Shown here: positions 1-9,576 of the stretch, piece by piece
How positions within the stretch are numbered: position 1 is the stretch's first letter
Layout: each line of letters opens with the position of its first letter
Assembly: GCF_000156395.1 (NCBI RefSeq)
Contig: NZ_GG703820.1
Coordinates: 62,813 to 126,812 of the forward strand
Direction: 5' to 3'
Length of the DNA stretch: 64,000 nt
From: Providencia rustigianii DSM 4541
Lineage (GTDB): Bacteria; Pseudomonadota; Gammaproteobacteria; Enterobacterales; Enterobacteriaceae
The notes under the pieces: model-generated
The model's input: the letters and a program-made list of their open reading frames with translations, nothing else
Database searches by the model: none
What the model was told of the DNA's origin: nothing
Translations under genes and position numbers: made by a program

Positions 1-206
1 TAGTCACCAGCCAAGCGCGTAACTTTGCTAACCGCATTCACGGACGTTTTGGTGTGCAAGTGAAATTACACGACGAGCGGTTATCCACCGTTGAAGCCAA
101 AGCAGGTCTATTTGAACAAGGTGGATATCGCGCCTTAAGTAAAGGTAAGGTCGACTCAGCCTCTGCGGTCGTGATTTTAGAAAGTTGGTTTGAGCAGAAT
201 TACTAG
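1..206 (+). CDS. ruvX: Holliday junction resolvase-like RuvX/YqgF, C-terminal part
   Basis: Only the last 67 codons are in the window; the frame begins at base 3 and ends with TAG at 204-206. The visible protein contains [13 protein letters not shown] followed by a stretch ending [12 protein letters not shown], which matches the C-terminal half of the RNase H-fold YqgF/RuvX family, including the acidic DER and late SA residues of the active-site region. The family is implicated in 16S rRNA 5'-end processing and is a putative Holliday junction resolvase. It lies upstream of yggS, as in E. coli, where yqgF precedes the yggR-yggS-yggT block. It is truncated only by the window edge. Confidence 0.93.
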   Translation, partial: VTSQARNFANRIHGRFGVQVKLHDERLSTVEAKAGLFEQGGYRALSKGKVDSASAVVILESWFEQNY

Positions 207-335
207 AAAACACATCTTTACGTTTATTTTACCCTTTCAGTTGCTGCAAAGGTGCCGTTCTCCCGCAAATTGCTTTACACTAGGGTTAATTCTGAATATT
301 CACCGAAAGCAACTGAAAAACGGTATCGAATAAAA

Positions 336-1028
336 ATGACCATTCAAAATAATATTGCGGAAGTCACCGCTCGCATCAATCTTGCTGCTACTGAGTGTCA
401 CCGCTCCCCACAAGAAATTACACTGTTAGCCGTCAGTAAAACCAAACCTTGTGAAGCCATCTTAGAGGCTATTGACGCCGGTCTTCGCCAATTTGGTGAA
501 AACTATGTTCAAGAAGGCGTTGAGAAAATCCAATATTTCGCTGATAGAACCGATCTGGTTTGGCACTTTATCGGACCATTACAGTCCAATAAAAGTCGTT
601 TAGTGGCAGAGCATTTTGATTGGTTCCACACATTAGACCGAGCTAAAATCGCTCAGCGTTTAAATGAACAGCGCCCACAAAATAAAGCCCCACTGAATGT
701 ACTTATCCAAATTAATATTAGCGATGAAAACAGTAAGTCAGGCATCAAACTTGAAGACGTTGACGCTCTTGCCGCACAAGTTGCTCAATTACCGAATCTG
801 GTGCTGAGAGGTTTAATGACCATTCCGGCACCCGAAACTGATTACGAGCGCCAGTGTGCAGCATTTAGACAAATGGAACAGGCTTTTCAACAATTGAAAA
901 ATAACTATCCTACCGTTGATACTTTGTCGATGGGAATGACTGATGATATGGCCGCTGCTATCCACTGCGGGTCGACCCTTGTTCGCATTGGTACCGCCAT
1001 TTTTGGTGCTCGTCAGTACCATAATTAA
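336..1028 (+). CDS. yggS: YggS family pyridoxal-phosphate-binding homeostasis protein
   Basis: Encodes 230 residues, close to the E. coli YggS length. YggS/PLPBP proteins are single-domain fold-type III PLP carriers that keep cytosolic PLP and amino-acid pools balanced and have no known catalysis. The PLP lysine lies in LLAVSKTKP; GENYVQE, WHFIGPLQSNK and the C-terminal MGMTDDMAAAIHCGSTLVRI phosphate-binding stretch are all present. An in-frame ATG exists at 252, but it adds 28 residues absent from the family, so the ATG at 336 (MTIQNNIAEV) is preferred even though its ribosome-binding site is weak. It is followed 15 bp later by proC, whose function (proline synthesis) is often genetically tied to PLPBP. 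Confidence 0.95.
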   Translation: MTIQNNIAEVTARINLAATECHRSPQEITLLAVSKTKPCEAILEAIDAGLRQFGENYVQEGVEKIQYFADRTDLVWHFIGPLQSNKSRLVAEHFDWFHTLDRAKIAQRLNEQRPQNKAPLNVLIQINISDENSKSGIKLEDVDALAAQVAQLPNLVLRGLMTIPAPETDYERQCAAFRQMEQAFQQLKNNYPTVDTLSMGMTDDMAAAIHCGSTLVRIGTAIFGARQYHN

Positions 1029-1043
1029 TTTTAGGAGAACAAC

Positions 1044-1865
1044 ATGCAACATCGCAAAATTGCCTTTATTGGCGCGGGGAATATGGCGAATGCCATTATT
1101 GCGGGTCTCGTGGCTCATGGTTACCCAGCATCAATGATCACCGTGTGTTCCCCGACCCCCGTCCGACGCGATAAGATGGCACAGCAATACGGCATTATCA
1201 GTACCAATGATAATTTAACCGCTGCGCAGCAAGCTGAAGTGATTGTTTTGGCAGTAAAACCTCAAATGATGAAAGAGGTCTGTGAACCGTTACAGCAGCT
1301 AGATAATCTGGACAATAAACTTATTTTAACCATCGCCGCGGGGATTCCAGCGGATCGTTATAATGACTATTTTGCACATCCATTACACCTTGTTCGCATT
1401 ATGCCCAATACCCCATCTCTGGTAGGTAAAGGTGTCAGTGGCCTGTTTGCTCAATCGAATGTCACTGAAGATGATAAACAGTTTACCCAGCAGTTAATGG
1501 AAAGTGTTGGCAGTACCACTTGGTGTACTGAAGAGAAAGAAATTAATAATATCATTGCAGTAACCGGTAGCTCTCCAGCCTATTTATTCCTGTTTATGGA
1601 AGCGATGCAGCAAAAAGCAGAGCAACTTGGCTACGATGAAAAACAAGCTCGTGAATTAGTGCTTAATGCCATTGAAGGCTCCGTTGCGCTAGCTAAATCA
1701 CAGGGTGACACTGCATTCTCTACATTACGTGAACAAGTCACCTCTAAAGGCGGCACTACCGCTATGGCTTTAGAGCAATTTTATAATGGTAATCTACCGC
1801 AAACTGTCGCTAAAGCTATGCAAAGCGCGATTGATAGAGCGGAAGAGATGGAAAAACTTTTTTAA
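1044..1865 (+). CDS. proC: Pyrroline-5-carboxylate reductase
   Basis: 273 residues, full length. ProC reduces 1-pyrroline-5-carboxylate to L-proline with NAD(P)H, the last step of proline synthesis, in the cytosol. The N-terminal Rossmann motif IGAGNMANAIIAGLV (about residues 8-22), the VKPQMM segment after beta-strand 4, the RIMPNTPSLVGKG stretch and the C-terminal helical dimer domain with AVTGSSPAYLFLF are intact. A good ribosome-binding site (aggag, 1033-1037) precedes the ATG. In E. coli proC is elsewhere; here it sits between yggS and yggT, an arrangement common outside the Escherichia branch. Confidence 0.97.
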   Translation: MQHRKIAFIGAGNMANAIIAGLVAHGYPASMITVCSPTPVRRDKMAQQYGIISTNDNLTAAQQAEVIVLAVKPQMMKEVCEPLQQLDNLDNKLILTIAAGIPADRYNDYFAHPLHLVRIMPNTPSLVGKGVSGLFAQSNVTEDDKQFTQQLMESVGSTTWCTEEKEINNIIAVTGSSPAYLFLFMEAMQQKAEQLGYDEKQARELVLNAIEGSVALAKSQGDTAFSTLREQVTSKGGTTAMALEQFYNGNLPQTVAKAMQSAIDRAEEMEKLF

Positions 1866-1884
1866 TTAATTTTTGGGACAAGCC

Positions 1885-2469
1885 ATGCAGACTCTCGTTT
1901 TTATTGTTACCACCCTATTCCAACTGTATATCTTTGTGCTTTTGCTCAGAGTATGGATGCAGTGTGTTCGTGCAGACTTTTATAACCCATTCTCACAGTT
2001 TGTCGTCAAAGCAACTCAGCCGATTGTTGGGCCACTACGTCGCCTAATTCCATCCGTGGGTTCTATCGACACGGCTACGTTACTCGTCGCATTTGTGCTC
2101 TCCATTGCCGATATTATCTTTGGGATGTGGGCAACCAATATGCTCCCAGCGATAGGGCTTACTTTGCTACCTATGGCGCTGATTTTACTACTAACTTATA
2201 TTGGTAAGCTGATTTTCTGGATGATCCTAATCCGCGCTATTTTAAGCTGGGTTAGCCAAGGTCGTAATCCCGTTGATTACCTGCTATTCCAATTAACTGA
2301 ACCTCTAATGGCACCAATTCGCCGCATTATTCCTGCGATGGGCGGATTAGATTTTTCAGCCATGATTGTCATGTTTATTTTGATAGCCCTGAACTACCTG
2401 CGTGTTGATGTCTCTTTAATGATTGACCCATCATTAACCGCCATGCTGTTCTCTATTGGCATTATGTAA
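1885..2469 (+). CDS. yggT: YggT family integral membrane protein
   Basis: 194 residues starting MQTLVFIVTTLFQLYI; a TTG four codons upstream (1873) is also in frame but E. coli YggT aligns from this ATG. The protein has two tandem copies of the YggT (PF02325) unit, each a hydrophobic hairpin followed by an amphipathic segment with the signature P-x-R-R-x-I-P: PLRRLIPSVGSIDTA near residue 54 and APIRRIIPAMGGLDFSA near 150. At least four membrane spans are evident. Its role is not settled; YggT proteins have been linked to osmotic or potassium homeostasis. It lies between proC and rdgB with short gaps, so it is probably cotranscribed. The yggU gene that follows yggT in E. coli is absent. Confidence 0.92.
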   Translation: MQTLVFIVTTLFQLYIFVLLLRVWMQCVRADFYNPFSQFVVKATQPIVGPLRRLIPSVGSIDTATLLVAFVLSIADIIFGMWATNMLPAIGLTLLPMALILLLTYIGKLIFWMILIRAILSWVSQGRNPVDYLLFQLTEPLMAPIRRIIPAMGGLDFSAMIVMFILIALNYLRVDVSLMIDPSLTAMLFSIGIM

Positions 2470-2484
2470 GGGAAGATGTAAAAG

Positions 2485-3078
2485 ATGCAAAAAGTAGTTT
2501 TAGCGACCGGTAATCCGGGCAAAGTGAATGAATTAGCCGATTTACTGCGGGATTTCGGTATGGATATCGTGGCACAAACCAGCCTTGGGGTTGAGTCCGC
2601 AGAAGAGACCGGATTGACCTTTATTGAGAATGCTATTCTCAAGGCTCGCCATGCATCAGCACAAACAGGCTTACCTGCAATTGCTGATGATTCAGGTATT
2701 TCCGTCGATGCATTAGGTGGAGCTCCAGGGATCTACTCCGCGCGTTATGCTGGAGAAGAGGCAAGTGATCAGCAAAATCTAGACAAGCTTCTCGATGCCA
2801 TGAAAGATATTCCTGATAACCAACGTCAGGCACAATTTAACTGTGTTTTGGTATACCTGCGTCATGCAGAGGATCCTACTCCATTAGTCTTTCACGGTCG
2901 CTGGCACGGCATATTAACCCGTGAAGCTAAAGGTCAAGGTGGATTCGGCTACGATCCTATTTTCTATGTCCCCGAATTGGGCTGTACTTCTGCGGAGTTA
3001 ACTAAAGCACAAAAACAAGCGGTGTCCCATCGCGGTAAAGCCTTAGCCATGATGTTGGATGTCCTAAAAAATGCTTAA
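2485..3078 (+). CDS. rdgB: dITP/XTP pyrophosphatase (non-canonical purine NTPase)
   Basis: 197 residues, Ham1/RdgB family. The enzyme hydrolyses dITP, XTP and dXTP to the monophosphate and pyrophosphate, keeping deaminated purines out of DNA and RNA. Signature segments are all present: [11 protein letters not shown] (substrate phosphate contact, residues 6-16), [20 protein letters not shown] (metal/catalytic Asp), [13 protein letters not shown] (base recognition) and SHRGKAL near the C-terminus. Its last 8 bp overlap the start of hemW, which implies translational coupling in the same operon, the same order as in E. coli. Confidence 0.97.
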   Translation: MQKVVLATGNPGKVNELADLLRDFGMDIVAQTSLGVESAEETGLTFIENAILKARHASAQTGLPAIADDSGISVDALGGAPGIYSARYAGEEASDQQNLDKLLDAMKDIPDNQRQAQFNCVLVYLRHAEDPTPLVFHGRWHGILTREAKGQGGFGYDPIFYVPELGCTSAELTKAQKQAVSHRGKALAMMLDVLKNA

Positions 3079-4210
3079 GCTTCCCCCGTTAAGCCTGTAT
3101 ATCCACATTCCTTGGTGTGTACAAAAGTGCCCTTATTGTGATTTTAATTCACATACAATGAAGGGGGAGATCCCCCAAGTTGAGTATGTCGAGCACTTAC
3201 TGCACGATCTTGATAGCGACGTGGGGCTAATAGGCTCCCGTCCAGTCAAAACGATTTTTATCGGTGGTGGAACGCCAAGCTTGCTCAGTGCTAAATCCAT
3301 GCAGATGCTGATGGATGGCATTCGTCAGCGTGTAAATCTTGATCCTGACGCCGAAGTGACGATGGAAGCCAACCCCGGAACAGTAGAAGCCGAACGTTTT
3401 GCTGGCTACCAAGCCGCAGGGATCAACCGAATCTCTATTGGTGTTCAAAGTTTTGGCAACGATAAACTGATTACGCTTGGGCGCATTCATGGTCCTGATG
3501 AAGCAAAACGTGCAGCCAAACTGGCAACTAACTTGCATTTACGTAGTTTCAATTTAGATTTGATGCACGGTCTCCCCTCTCAAACTCGCGATGAAGGTTT
3601 ATCTGACTTACGCCAAGCGATTGAGCTCGCGCCACCGCATCTTTCTTGGTATCAGTTAACTATCGAGCCAAATACCCAATTTGGTTCGCGACCGCCTACT
3701 CTTCCTGATGATGACACACTGTGGGATATCTACACCGAAGGTCATAAATTACTGTCAGCTGCAGGCTATCAGCAATATGAAACTTCGGCTTATGCAAAGC
3801 CCGGTTATCAATGTCAGCATAATTTAAATTATTGGCGATTTGGGGATTACCTCGGAATTGGTTGCGGTGCTCACGGGAAAATCACGTCCACCGATGGGCA
3901 AATTTTACGCACGGTAAAAACCAAACACCCACGGGGTTATATGGAAGGTCGTTATCTCGATAACCGTTACAATGTTGAGAATGAAGACCGTCCATTCGAA
4001 TATTTTATGAACCGATTTCGGTTACTCGAATCAATGCCTCGTAGTGAATTTACGGAATATACAGGACTGCCTGAGTCCGTGGTACGTTCCGCTATTGATG
4101 AAGCGTTAGCCAAAGGCTATATCACGGAAACCGCTGATGAATGGCAAATTACTGAACATGGTAAATTATTCCTAAACTCTCTGCTGGAGCTATTTTTAGG
4201 GGATGAGTAG
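3071..4210 (+). CDS. hemW: HemW, radical SAM heme chaperone
   Basis: 379 residues. HemW is a radical-SAM family protein related to coproporphyrinogen dehydrogenase HemN but acts as a heme-binding chaperone that inserts heme into respiratory enzymes. The CxxxCxxC cluster motif is at C16-C20-C23 ([13 protein letters not shown]); the SAM-binding GGGTPSLL follows near residue 60. The extra cysteine between the second and third cluster cysteines that marks true HemN is absent, which supports HemW. The C-terminal HemN_C region ([16 protein letters not shown]) is complete. It overlaps rdgB by 8 bp and is the last gene of the run; a hairpin terminator follows at 4237-4259. Confidence 0.96.
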   Translation: MLKLPPLSLYIHIPWCVQKCPYCDFNSHTMKGEIPQVEYVEHLLHDLDSDVGLIGSRPVKTIFIGGGTPSLLSAKSMQMLMDGIRQRVNLDPDAEVTMEANPGTVEAERFAGYQAAGINRISIGVQSFGNDKLITLGRIHGPDEAKRAAKLATNLHLRSFNLDLMHGLPSQTRDEGLSDLRQAIELAPPHLSWYQLTIEPNTQFGSRPPTLPDDDTLWDIYTEGHKLLSAAGYQQYETSAYAKPGYQCQHNLNYWRFGDYLGIGCGAHGKITSTDGQILRTVKTKHPRGYMEGRYLDNRYNVENEDRPFEYFMNRFRLLESMPRSEFTEYTGLPESVVRSAIDEALAKGYITETADEWQITEHGKLFLNSLLELFLGDE

Positions 4211-4236
4211 GTAACGAATAATTTTCAGCATGAAAA

Positions 4237-4259
4237 AAAGCCAGCTAAATGCTGGCTTT
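4237..4259. terminator. Bidirectional rho-independent terminator between hemW and the siderophore-binding gene
   Basis: Perfect 9-bp stem AAAGCCAGC / GCTGGCTTT with a 5-base loop TAAAT. The A-run on the left side gives a T-run after the stem on the minus strand, so it should work best for the converging gene at 4289-5239, while also ending the hemW operon. Confidence 0.85.
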
Positions 4260-4288
4260 CTCTTGAGAATAATAACTGATTTTATCAA

Positions 4289-5239
4289 TTACAGTGCTTT
4301 AGTCACTGCATCGATTTGTTCGGTTAAGCTGACTAAGCCACCACCAGAGAGATACCACAGATCAGATTGCAGATAGGTAATTTTGCCATCTTTATACGCT
4401 TTGGTTTCTTGGATATTTTTGTCTTCAAATACCGTTTTATCCAGCTTACCTGCACCAATCGCTTCGCTACGATCCACAATTAAAATGACATCCGGATCTG
4501 CTTGAGCAATAGTTTTGGTGTCCACGACACGACGTTTTGATTTATCAGCATCTGCTTGAACCGGTAATTCAGCACGTTGAGCTTTAACTACATCATAAAC
4601 AACTGCTTGGTTATTCGGGATTAACTTGCCGTCGTTATGCAGTAAAACCAATACTTTTTTGTTGGAAGCAGCTGCTTTTTGTTGCGCTGCTGCAATAGTT
4701 TTATCCAATTGCGCTAACTGCTCCGCAGTTTCTTTTTGATTACCGTACAATTCGCCAATTAAGCTGATGTTCGCTTTTACCGAATCGATATAATTTTTGC
4801 TATCAGAACCTAAATTCAATGTCGGCGCAATTTTTGACAGTGCTTCATAAGATTTGCCTTGGCGACCCGTGATCACGATTAAATCGGGTTTTAGTGCTTC
4901 AATTTCAGCTAAATCTGGCTGCTTCATGCCCCCCGCATTTTTCATTGTCGCAGGAATTCCGGCCTTCACATAAGCGGGTGCATTAGCCGTTGGCAATGCA
5001 ACAACCTTATCCCCTAGCCCAAGCTTTTGCATTGAGTCGTAAATACCGAAATCAAATAGCACTACTTTTTGTGGTTTTTTAACCACGTCAGTTTCACCGG
5101 AGAGGTGCTTAACAGTCACTTTATCCGTACCTTGTGCAGTGATTGCGTTAGGTGTAAATGCAGTAGATTCAGCACTCAGTGCGTAAGGTGCGGAGAATGA
5201 CAGGATAGAAACGAGTACAGCTGGAATAAATTTTTTCAT
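4289..5239 (-). CDS. Siderophore ABC transporter periplasmic substrate-binding protein (FatB/CeuE-like)
   Basis: 316 residues with a clear Sec signal peptide (MKKFIPAVLVSILSFSAPYA, cleavage near ALSA-E). The mature part is a class III (TroA/FepB-like, PF01497) binding protein: KKPQKVVLFDFGIYDSMQKLG at the N-lobe, EALKPDLIVITGRQGKSYEAL, and a long inter-lobe helix. It should deliver an Fe(III)-siderophore in the periplasm to an inner-membrane permease. No permease or ATPase gene is adjacent, so it is an orphan that must share a transporter encoded elsewhere. A Fur box lies 68 bp upstream of the start. In E. coli this position between hemW and yggN is occupied by yggM-ansB, so this is a lineage-specific insertion. 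The exact siderophore cannot be read from sequence. Confidence 0.85.
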   Translation of the reverse strand: MKKFIPAVLVSILSFSAPYALSAESTAFTPNAITAQGTDKVTVKHLSGETDVVKKPQKVVLFDFGIYDSMQKLGLGDKVVALPTANAPAYVKAGIPATMKNAGGMKQPDLAEIEALKPDLIVITGRQGKSYEALSKIAPTLNLGSDSKNYIDSVKANISLIGELYGNQKETAEQLAQLDKTIAAAQQKAAASNKKVLVLLHNDGKLIPNNQAVVYDVVKAQRAELPVQADADKSKRRVVDTKTIAQADPDVILIVDRSEAIGAGKLDKTVFEDKNIQETKAYKDGKITYLQSDLWYLSGGGLVSLTEQIDAVTKAL

Positions 5240-5306
5240 ATGAATGACACCAATTTAGTCGTTAAGCCAAACCCGCATTCTAAGGAGAGTTACTAATAAG
5301 TCAATT

Positions 5307-5325
5307 AAATGATAATGATTATTAC
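5307..5325 (-). promoter_or_regulatory. Fur box upstream of the siderophore-binding protein gene
   Basis: AAATGATAATGATTATTAC matches most of the 19-bp Fur consensus GATAATGATAATCATTATC, made of overlapping GATAAT-type hexamers. It lies in the promoter region of the minus-strand gene at 4289-5239, so iron repression is expected. Confidence 0.75.
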
Positions 5326-5380
5326 TATTGTTTTCGTTTATGTTATTTGCATCATAGTTTATCCTTTATTTTTGATATAA

Positions 5381-5414
5381 AAAAGCAGCAACCCATTTCC
5401 TGATTGCTGCTTTT
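5381..5414 (-). terminator. Rho-independent terminator after yggN
   Basis: Stem AAAAGCAGCAA / TTGCTGCTTTT (11 bp) with a 12-base loop, located 22 bp past the yggN stop and upstream of the Fur-controlled promoter. The minus-strand product ends in a U-rich tract. Confidence 0.8.
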
Positions 5415-5435
5415 AAAATTAGAGATAGAAGTTAA

Positions 5436-6170
5436 CTAGTTAGCTTTGATTGAATTAAGTAAGCTGATTCGTTGCTGCTCTAATGACGTTACTTTGGTGC
5501 AAACTTGCTGGCCAAACTGCTGGAAACTATTTTCTTGGTTTTTCCATTCGCCTTCAATTTCCTGCTGTAAGCCACCTAAATCACCCAGCATACCTTGCAA
5601 CAGTGCATTGGTATCACCACCAGCCATTAGCTGCTTACAGCCCATCTCATTGATACTGTCTTGTAAGATGCCACCTAAGCTTTCATTCACTAGCTGACGT
5701 CCGCTAGCTTCTACTTTCTTAATACCTTGATGATGGAAAACATAGCCATTTGGACGAGTTTCAATGATCTGGTCAATCTGACCATTTAAATCTTTTTCGA
5801 GTTTCGTTAAACGGTTACGAATATTACTCTCGTTGCCAACCACTTTTGCGACCACTTTATCCAGTGACTTTCTGGATGCAGACAATTTCTGCTCAGACTC
5901 TTTTTTTATCCATGGAAGGTCTTGTCGGATAGCCGACTGGTAACGCAATGCTTGCTGCTGCTGTTCAGCGGTCAGCACAACATTTTTACCATTCAGGGTA
6001 ACATCGCCGTTTGGCGTAATTTTTAAATCCCCACTCTGCCCAACAACTTGGACGCTATCTGGCGTCATAAAAATATCGTCTTTTGGCGTCACGGCACAAT
6101 TATAATCAGCCGCTTGGCTCGTAGCTGCAAATGCCAGTAATGAAAATGCAATGAAAGTACGGCGCAACAT
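5436..6170 (-). CDS. yggN: YggN family periplasmic protein (DUF2884)
   Basis: 244 residues, similar in length to E. coli YggN (239). The N-terminus is a typical signal peptide ending in AATSQA, followed by ADYNCAVTPKDDIFMTPDSV. Two features of the family are visible: the N-terminal two-strand region with VTLNGKNVVLT, and a long charged helical C-terminal half ending near a conserved cysteine. The function is unknown; the protein is probably periplasmic. It is the last gene of the trmB-yggL-glsB-yggN minus-strand group, 42 bp after glsB, and is followed by its own terminator. Confidence 0.85.
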   Translation of the reverse strand: MLRRTFIAFSLLAFAATSQAADYNCAVTPKDDIFMTPDSVQVVGQSGDLKITPNGDVTLNGKNVVLTAEQQQQALRYQSAIRQDLPWIKKESEQKLSASRKSLDKVVAKVVGNESNIRNRLTKLEKDLNGQIDQIIETRPNGYVFHHQGIKKVEASGRQLVNESLGGILQDSINEMGCKQLMAGGDTNALLQGMLGDLGGLQQEIEGEWKNQENSFQQFGQQVCTKVTSLEQQRISLLNSIKAN

Positions 6171-6212
6171 AAAATCTCCTCGTTGATTATCTTTCTATTG
6201 ATAGAACGATAA

Positions 6213-7139
6213 TTAAAAAACAGAACGTCCAATTCGTTTCGCAAGTAATTCTAAGACGGCACATCCCACCAAAGAGTTTCCCGCTAAATCCAATTCCGGC
6301 GCCCAAACCGCCACTGTGAATTGATTCGGAACCACACAAACAATACCGCCACCGACCCCTGATTTACCGGGCATTCCAATTCGAAATGCAAATTCGCCAG
6401 AGCCATCATACATGCCACAAGTCATCATAAGCGCATTGATTTGCCTAGATTGTAACGGCGTGATTATCGGGTCAATTGAGCAAGCTGTTTCCCCCTGAGC
6501 CATTAAATAGGAGAAACATTTCACCAGCTCAACGCAGTTCATACTTAGAGAGCAATAATGAAAATAAGTTTCTAACACAGTTAAAACATCATTTTCAAAA
6601 TTACCAAAAGATTTCATTAAATACGCGATTGCCGCATTACGGCTAGCATGTTCCATTTCCGAGCGAGCAACAGCAATGTCATAGCTAATATTAGGTTCGC
6701 AAGCTAATTTCCGAACAAACTCCAGCATTCGCTGTTTCGGAGCGCTAAGACGGGATTGCAGCATGTCCGCAATCACAATCGCTCCCGCATTGATAAATGG
6801 ATTACGGGGAATGCCTTTTTCCATTTCTATTTGAATCAATGAGTTGAAAGGCAAACCTGACGGCTCTTTGCCGACACGGCTCCAAATTTCTTGCTCTTCA
6901 TAGCGCGTCATCGCCAGCGTTAGGCTTAGGACTTTAGAAATAGACTGAACAGAGAAGCGTATCCGTGCATCACCAGCAGTAAAAATATCGCCTTCTGCGG
7001 TATACACCGCAATACCCAGATGATGTGAAGGAACACAGCCAAGAGCTGGAATGTAGTTCGCAACCTTCCCTTGACCTATCAACGGGCGAACTTGATCCAA
7101 AATATCATGTAGTAATTGGTCAGAAAACTGGGTACTCAA
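6213..7139 (-). CDS. glsB: Glutaminase B (serine-dependent beta-lactamase fold)
   Basis: Glutaminase hydrolysing L-glutamine to glutamate and ammonia. The catalytic Ser-x-x-Lys motif is [12 protein letters not shown]; downstream [32 protein letters not shown] and [17 protein letters not shown] are all conserved. The open frame extends to an ATG at 7208, but I choose the TTG at 7139-7137. It gives exactly 308 residues, the E. coli GlsB length; GGAG lies 8 bases upstream; and a terminator hairpin for yggL (7181-7202) would otherwise fall inside the coding sequence. In E. coli glsB (yneH) is elsewhere on the chromosome, so its place between yggL and yggN is a rearrangement of this lineage. Confidence 0.93.
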   Translation of the reverse strand: MSTQFSDQLLHDILDQVRPLIGQGKVANYIPALGCVPSHHLGIAVYTAEGDIFTAGDARIRFSVQSISKVLSLTLAMTRYEEQEIWSRVGKEPSGLPFNSLIQIEMEKGIPRNPFINAGAIVIADMLQSRLSAPKQRMLEFVRKLACEPNISYDIAVARSEMEHASRNAAIAYLMKSFGNFENDVLTVLETYFHYCSLSMNCVELVKCFSYLMAQGETACSIDPIITPLQSRQINALMMTCGMYDGSGEFAFRIGMPGKSGVGGGIVCVVPNQFTVAVWAPELDLAGNSLVGCAVLELLAKRIGRSVF

Positions 7140-7180
7140 ATGCGTTACTCCAGAATGGTTACTTCGTAATACAGAAAACA

Positions 7181-7202
7181 AAGGCATCCAATTGGATGCC
7201 TT
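7181..7202 (-). terminator. Hairpin terminator between yggL and glsB
   Basis: Stem AAGGCATCC / GGATGCCTT with an AATT loop; on the minus strand it is followed by TGTTTTCTG. It lies 22 bp past the yggL stop and 42 bp before the TTG start of glsB, and helps decide that start. Confidence 0.7.
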
Positions 7203-7223
7203 AATCAATAATCAAATTAGTGA

Positions 7224-7553
7224 TTATTCCCACCAAACATCAAACAGTTCAGAAACAACAACGTCGTTCATCCCTTTTGATTTTAGCCAATTTTCAACAA
7301 TTTGACGGTGCTCTTCAGTACATTTGCCAATTTTTTGTAGGCAAACAATACCTTCCCAGCTCAAGTAGCCGCTAGCTTCAAATGCCAAACCGTTTGGTTC
7401 GATAGCTTCAGCAATCAGTTGGTCAACTGTGCTATCCACTTCTTCAATTGGCGTACCTTCTTTAAAATTCCATTTTACGATGAAGCCTAATTCTTGGAAT
7501 TCATCCAAACGTAATTTTTTACGTAAACGGCGACTACGTTGTTGTTTAGCCAT
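7224..7553 (-). CDS. yggL: YggL family 50S ribosome-binding protein (DUF469)
   Basis: 109 residues starting MAKQQRSRRLRKKLRLDEFQELGF, close to E. coli YggL throughout and ending SELFDVWWE. YggL is reported to bind the 50S ribosomal subunit. Two adjacent ATGs exist (7556 and 7553). The second gives the E. coli-like MAK start and a better spacing (7 bases) from AGAGGA, so it is preferred. The gene starts right at the stop of trmB, so translation is probably coupled, as in E. coli. A hairpin terminator follows. Confidence 0.93.
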   Translation of the reverse strand: MAKQQRSRRLRKKLRLDEFQELGFIVKWNFKEGTPIEEVDSTVDQLIAEAIEPNGLAFEASGYLSWEGIVCLQKIGKCTEEHRQIVENWLKSKGMNDVVVSELFDVWWE

Positions 7554-7555
7554 CA

Positions 7556-8272
7556 TTAAATCCTCTTAAACATTAAATCCCATACACCGTGCCCTAACCG
7601 CTGGCCGCGCTTTTCAAACTTTGTTTCTGGTCTTGATTCTGGACGAGGCACATAGTCCCCTGAAACGGATACGTTTTCATAGCCTGCAACACTGTTCATT
7701 ACCTCAAGCATATGTTTTGCATAAGGCTCCCAGTCTGTTGCCATGTGGAATACACCACCGTCCGTTAATTTAGTACGAATTTTTTCTGCAAAAGGCACCT
7801 GCACAATACGACGTTTACTGTGCTTCGATTTATGCCAAGGATCAGGGAAGAATAACTGAACCATCGCCAAGCTGCCGTTAGGGATCATAAAGTCTAAGAC
7901 TTCGATCGCATCGTGGCACATGACGCGCAGGTTAGTCACATTTGCTTCTTTTGCTGATGCTAAACAAGCGCCCACACCCGGTGCATGCACTTCGATACCG
8001 AGAAAGTTTTTATCTGGGTTCTGCTCCGCCATAGTGACTAACGAAGTACCCATTCCAAAACCGATTTCTAAAATAACCGGATTTGAATTATTAAATAATT
8101 TAGCGAAATCAAAAGGTTCGTTAATAAAATCGATACCCATTTCAGCCCATTCGCTTTCTAATGCTTCTTCCTGACGTTTTGTCAGACGCCCTTGACGGCG
8201 GACAAAACTACGGACACGGCGCATAACACGCCCATCTTCATTATATTCGGGGGAGATAACGTTATTGATCAT
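7556..8272 (-). CDS. trmB: tRNA (guanine-46-N7)-methyltransferase
   Basis: 238 residues, very close to E. coli TrmB. It transfers a methyl group from SAM to N7 of G46 in the tRNA variable loop. The N-terminal basic segment [17 protein letters not shown] binds tRNA; the SAM site is [15 protein letters not shown] (about residues 69-83); the catalytic region [21 protein letters not shown] and the closing [21 protein letters not shown] are intact. It is divergent from mutY with a 236-bp shared promoter region, the same arrangement as in E. coli. Confidence 0.97.
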   Translation of the reverse strand: MINNVISPEYNEDGRVMRRVRSFVRRQGRLTKRQEEALESEWAEMGIDFINEPFDFAKLFNNSNPVILEIGFGMGTSLVTMAEQNPDKNFLGIEVHAPGVGACLASAKEANVTNLRVMCHDAIEVLDFMIPNGSLAMVQLFFPDPWHKSKHSKRRIVQVPFAEKIRTKLTDGGVFHMATDWEPYAKHMLEVMNSVAGYENVSVSGDYVPRPESRPETKFEKRGQRLGHGVWDLMFKRI

Positions 8273-8508
8273 AATAAAGTTCTAAAAAATTCGTTGTCCA
8301 ATTAGATAATGTGCCAACAAGAGTATAAAAAAATCCAAATTGTGTTCATCAATTCTCGCCAAATTATAGCGAGTACGCGAGTTTACCAAAACTTCAGGGA
8401 TCTTGCAGTTGATAATTGGATAACTTTACACACGAAGCGGTTTACAGCTACCTCGGTCTATGTTGCAATCCTCCCCATGACTGAAATACCAATAAAAATA
8501 ACGAATCA

Positions 8509-9576
8509 ATGGAAGCTCAACAATTTTCAAGTGCAGTGCTCAAGTGGTATCACAAATATGGACGAAAAACCTTGCCATGGCAGCAGGAAAAATCCTCTTA
8601 CCATGTCTGGCTTTCCGAGGTGATGCTACAACAAACCCAAGTCAGCACTGTCATTCCCTATTTTGAAAAATTTATTCAACGCTTTTCTGACGTCACTGCG
8701 TTAGCTAATGCCCCGTTAGATGAGGTTTTACACCTCTGGACAGGGCTGGGATATTACGCCCGAGCACGTAATCTTCACAAAGCAGCGCAAGTGATTGCCA
8801 CACAATACAACGGCAAGTTTCCTACAACCTTTGAAGAAGTGAATGCCTTACCTGGAGTGGGACGCTCTACCGCAGGCGCGATTCTTTCGCTCTCTCAGCA
8901 ACAGCATTTTCCAATCCTCGATGGTAACGTAAAACGCGTGTTGGCTCGCTGCTATGCCGTCGGTGGCTGGCCGGGTAAGAAAGAGGTCGAAAATCGGTTA
9001 TGGGAAATTAGTACCAAAGTTACCCCTGCTGTTGAAGTTGAATACTTTAACCAAGCCATGATGGATCTTGGTGCGATGGTCTGTACACGTAGCAAACCGA
9101 AATGTGAATTGTGCCCATTAAATAGTGGTTGCGTCGCTTATGCCAATCACTCTTGGGCATCCTATCCGGGGAAAAAACCGAAACAGAAGATCCCTGAGAA
9201 AAGCGCTTGGTTTTTAATCCTACAGCACGACGATAAGGTGTGGCTGGAACAACGTCCACCCTCTGGGATCTGGGGAGGATTATTTGCATTCCCACAATTT
9301 GAAAACAGTGAGCAGCTTTCAGCTTGGCTGGCGGATTCGGGAATGAAATATGACACGCCAGAACAATTAATTGCATTTCGCCACACGTTTAGCCATTTCC
9401 ATTTAGATATTATCCCTGTAAAAGTTAATATTCAGGCATTTAACTCTGCCATGGATGAAGGCACAGGACTCTGGTATAACTTACACCTAGGCGCAACAAT
9501 CGGTCTTGCAGCTCCGGTTGAAAGTTTATTAAAACAACTTGCCTTACTACCTGATATTCGAGGAAAAATTAAATGA
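8509..9576 (+). CDS. mutY: A/G-specific adenine DNA glycosylase
   Basis: 355 residues. MutY removes adenine mispaired with 8-oxoguanine and is part of the GO repair system. In order: the HhH-GPD glycosylase domain with the catalytic Glu in [16 protein letters not shown]; the helix-hairpin-helix [15 protein letters not shown]; the catalytic Asp in [13 protein letters not shown]; the [4Fe-4S] loop with cysteines spaced C-x6-C-x2-C-x5-C in [17 protein letters not shown]; and a C-terminal NUDIX-like 8-oxoG recognition domain from about residue 225 ([20 protein letters not shown]). Its stop overlaps the yggX start by 4 bp, the usual coupling. Confidence 0.97.
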   Translation: MEAQQFSSAVLKWYHKYGRKTLPWQQEKSSYHVWLSEVMLQQTQVSTVIPYFEKFIQRFSDVTALANAPLDEVLHLWTGLGYYARARNLHKAAQVIATQYNGKFPTTFEEVNALPGVGRSTAGAILSLSQQQHFPILDGNVKRVLARCYAVGGWPGKKEVENRLWEISTKVTPAVEVEYFNQAMMDLGAMVCTRSKPKCELCPLNSGCVAYANHSWASYPGKKPKQKIPEKSAWFLILQHDDKVWLEQRPPSGIWGGLFAFPQFENSEQLSAWLADSGMKYDTPEQLIAFRHTFSHFHLDIIPVKVNIQAFNSAMDEGTGLWYNLHLGATIGLAAPVESLLKQLALLPDIRGKIK

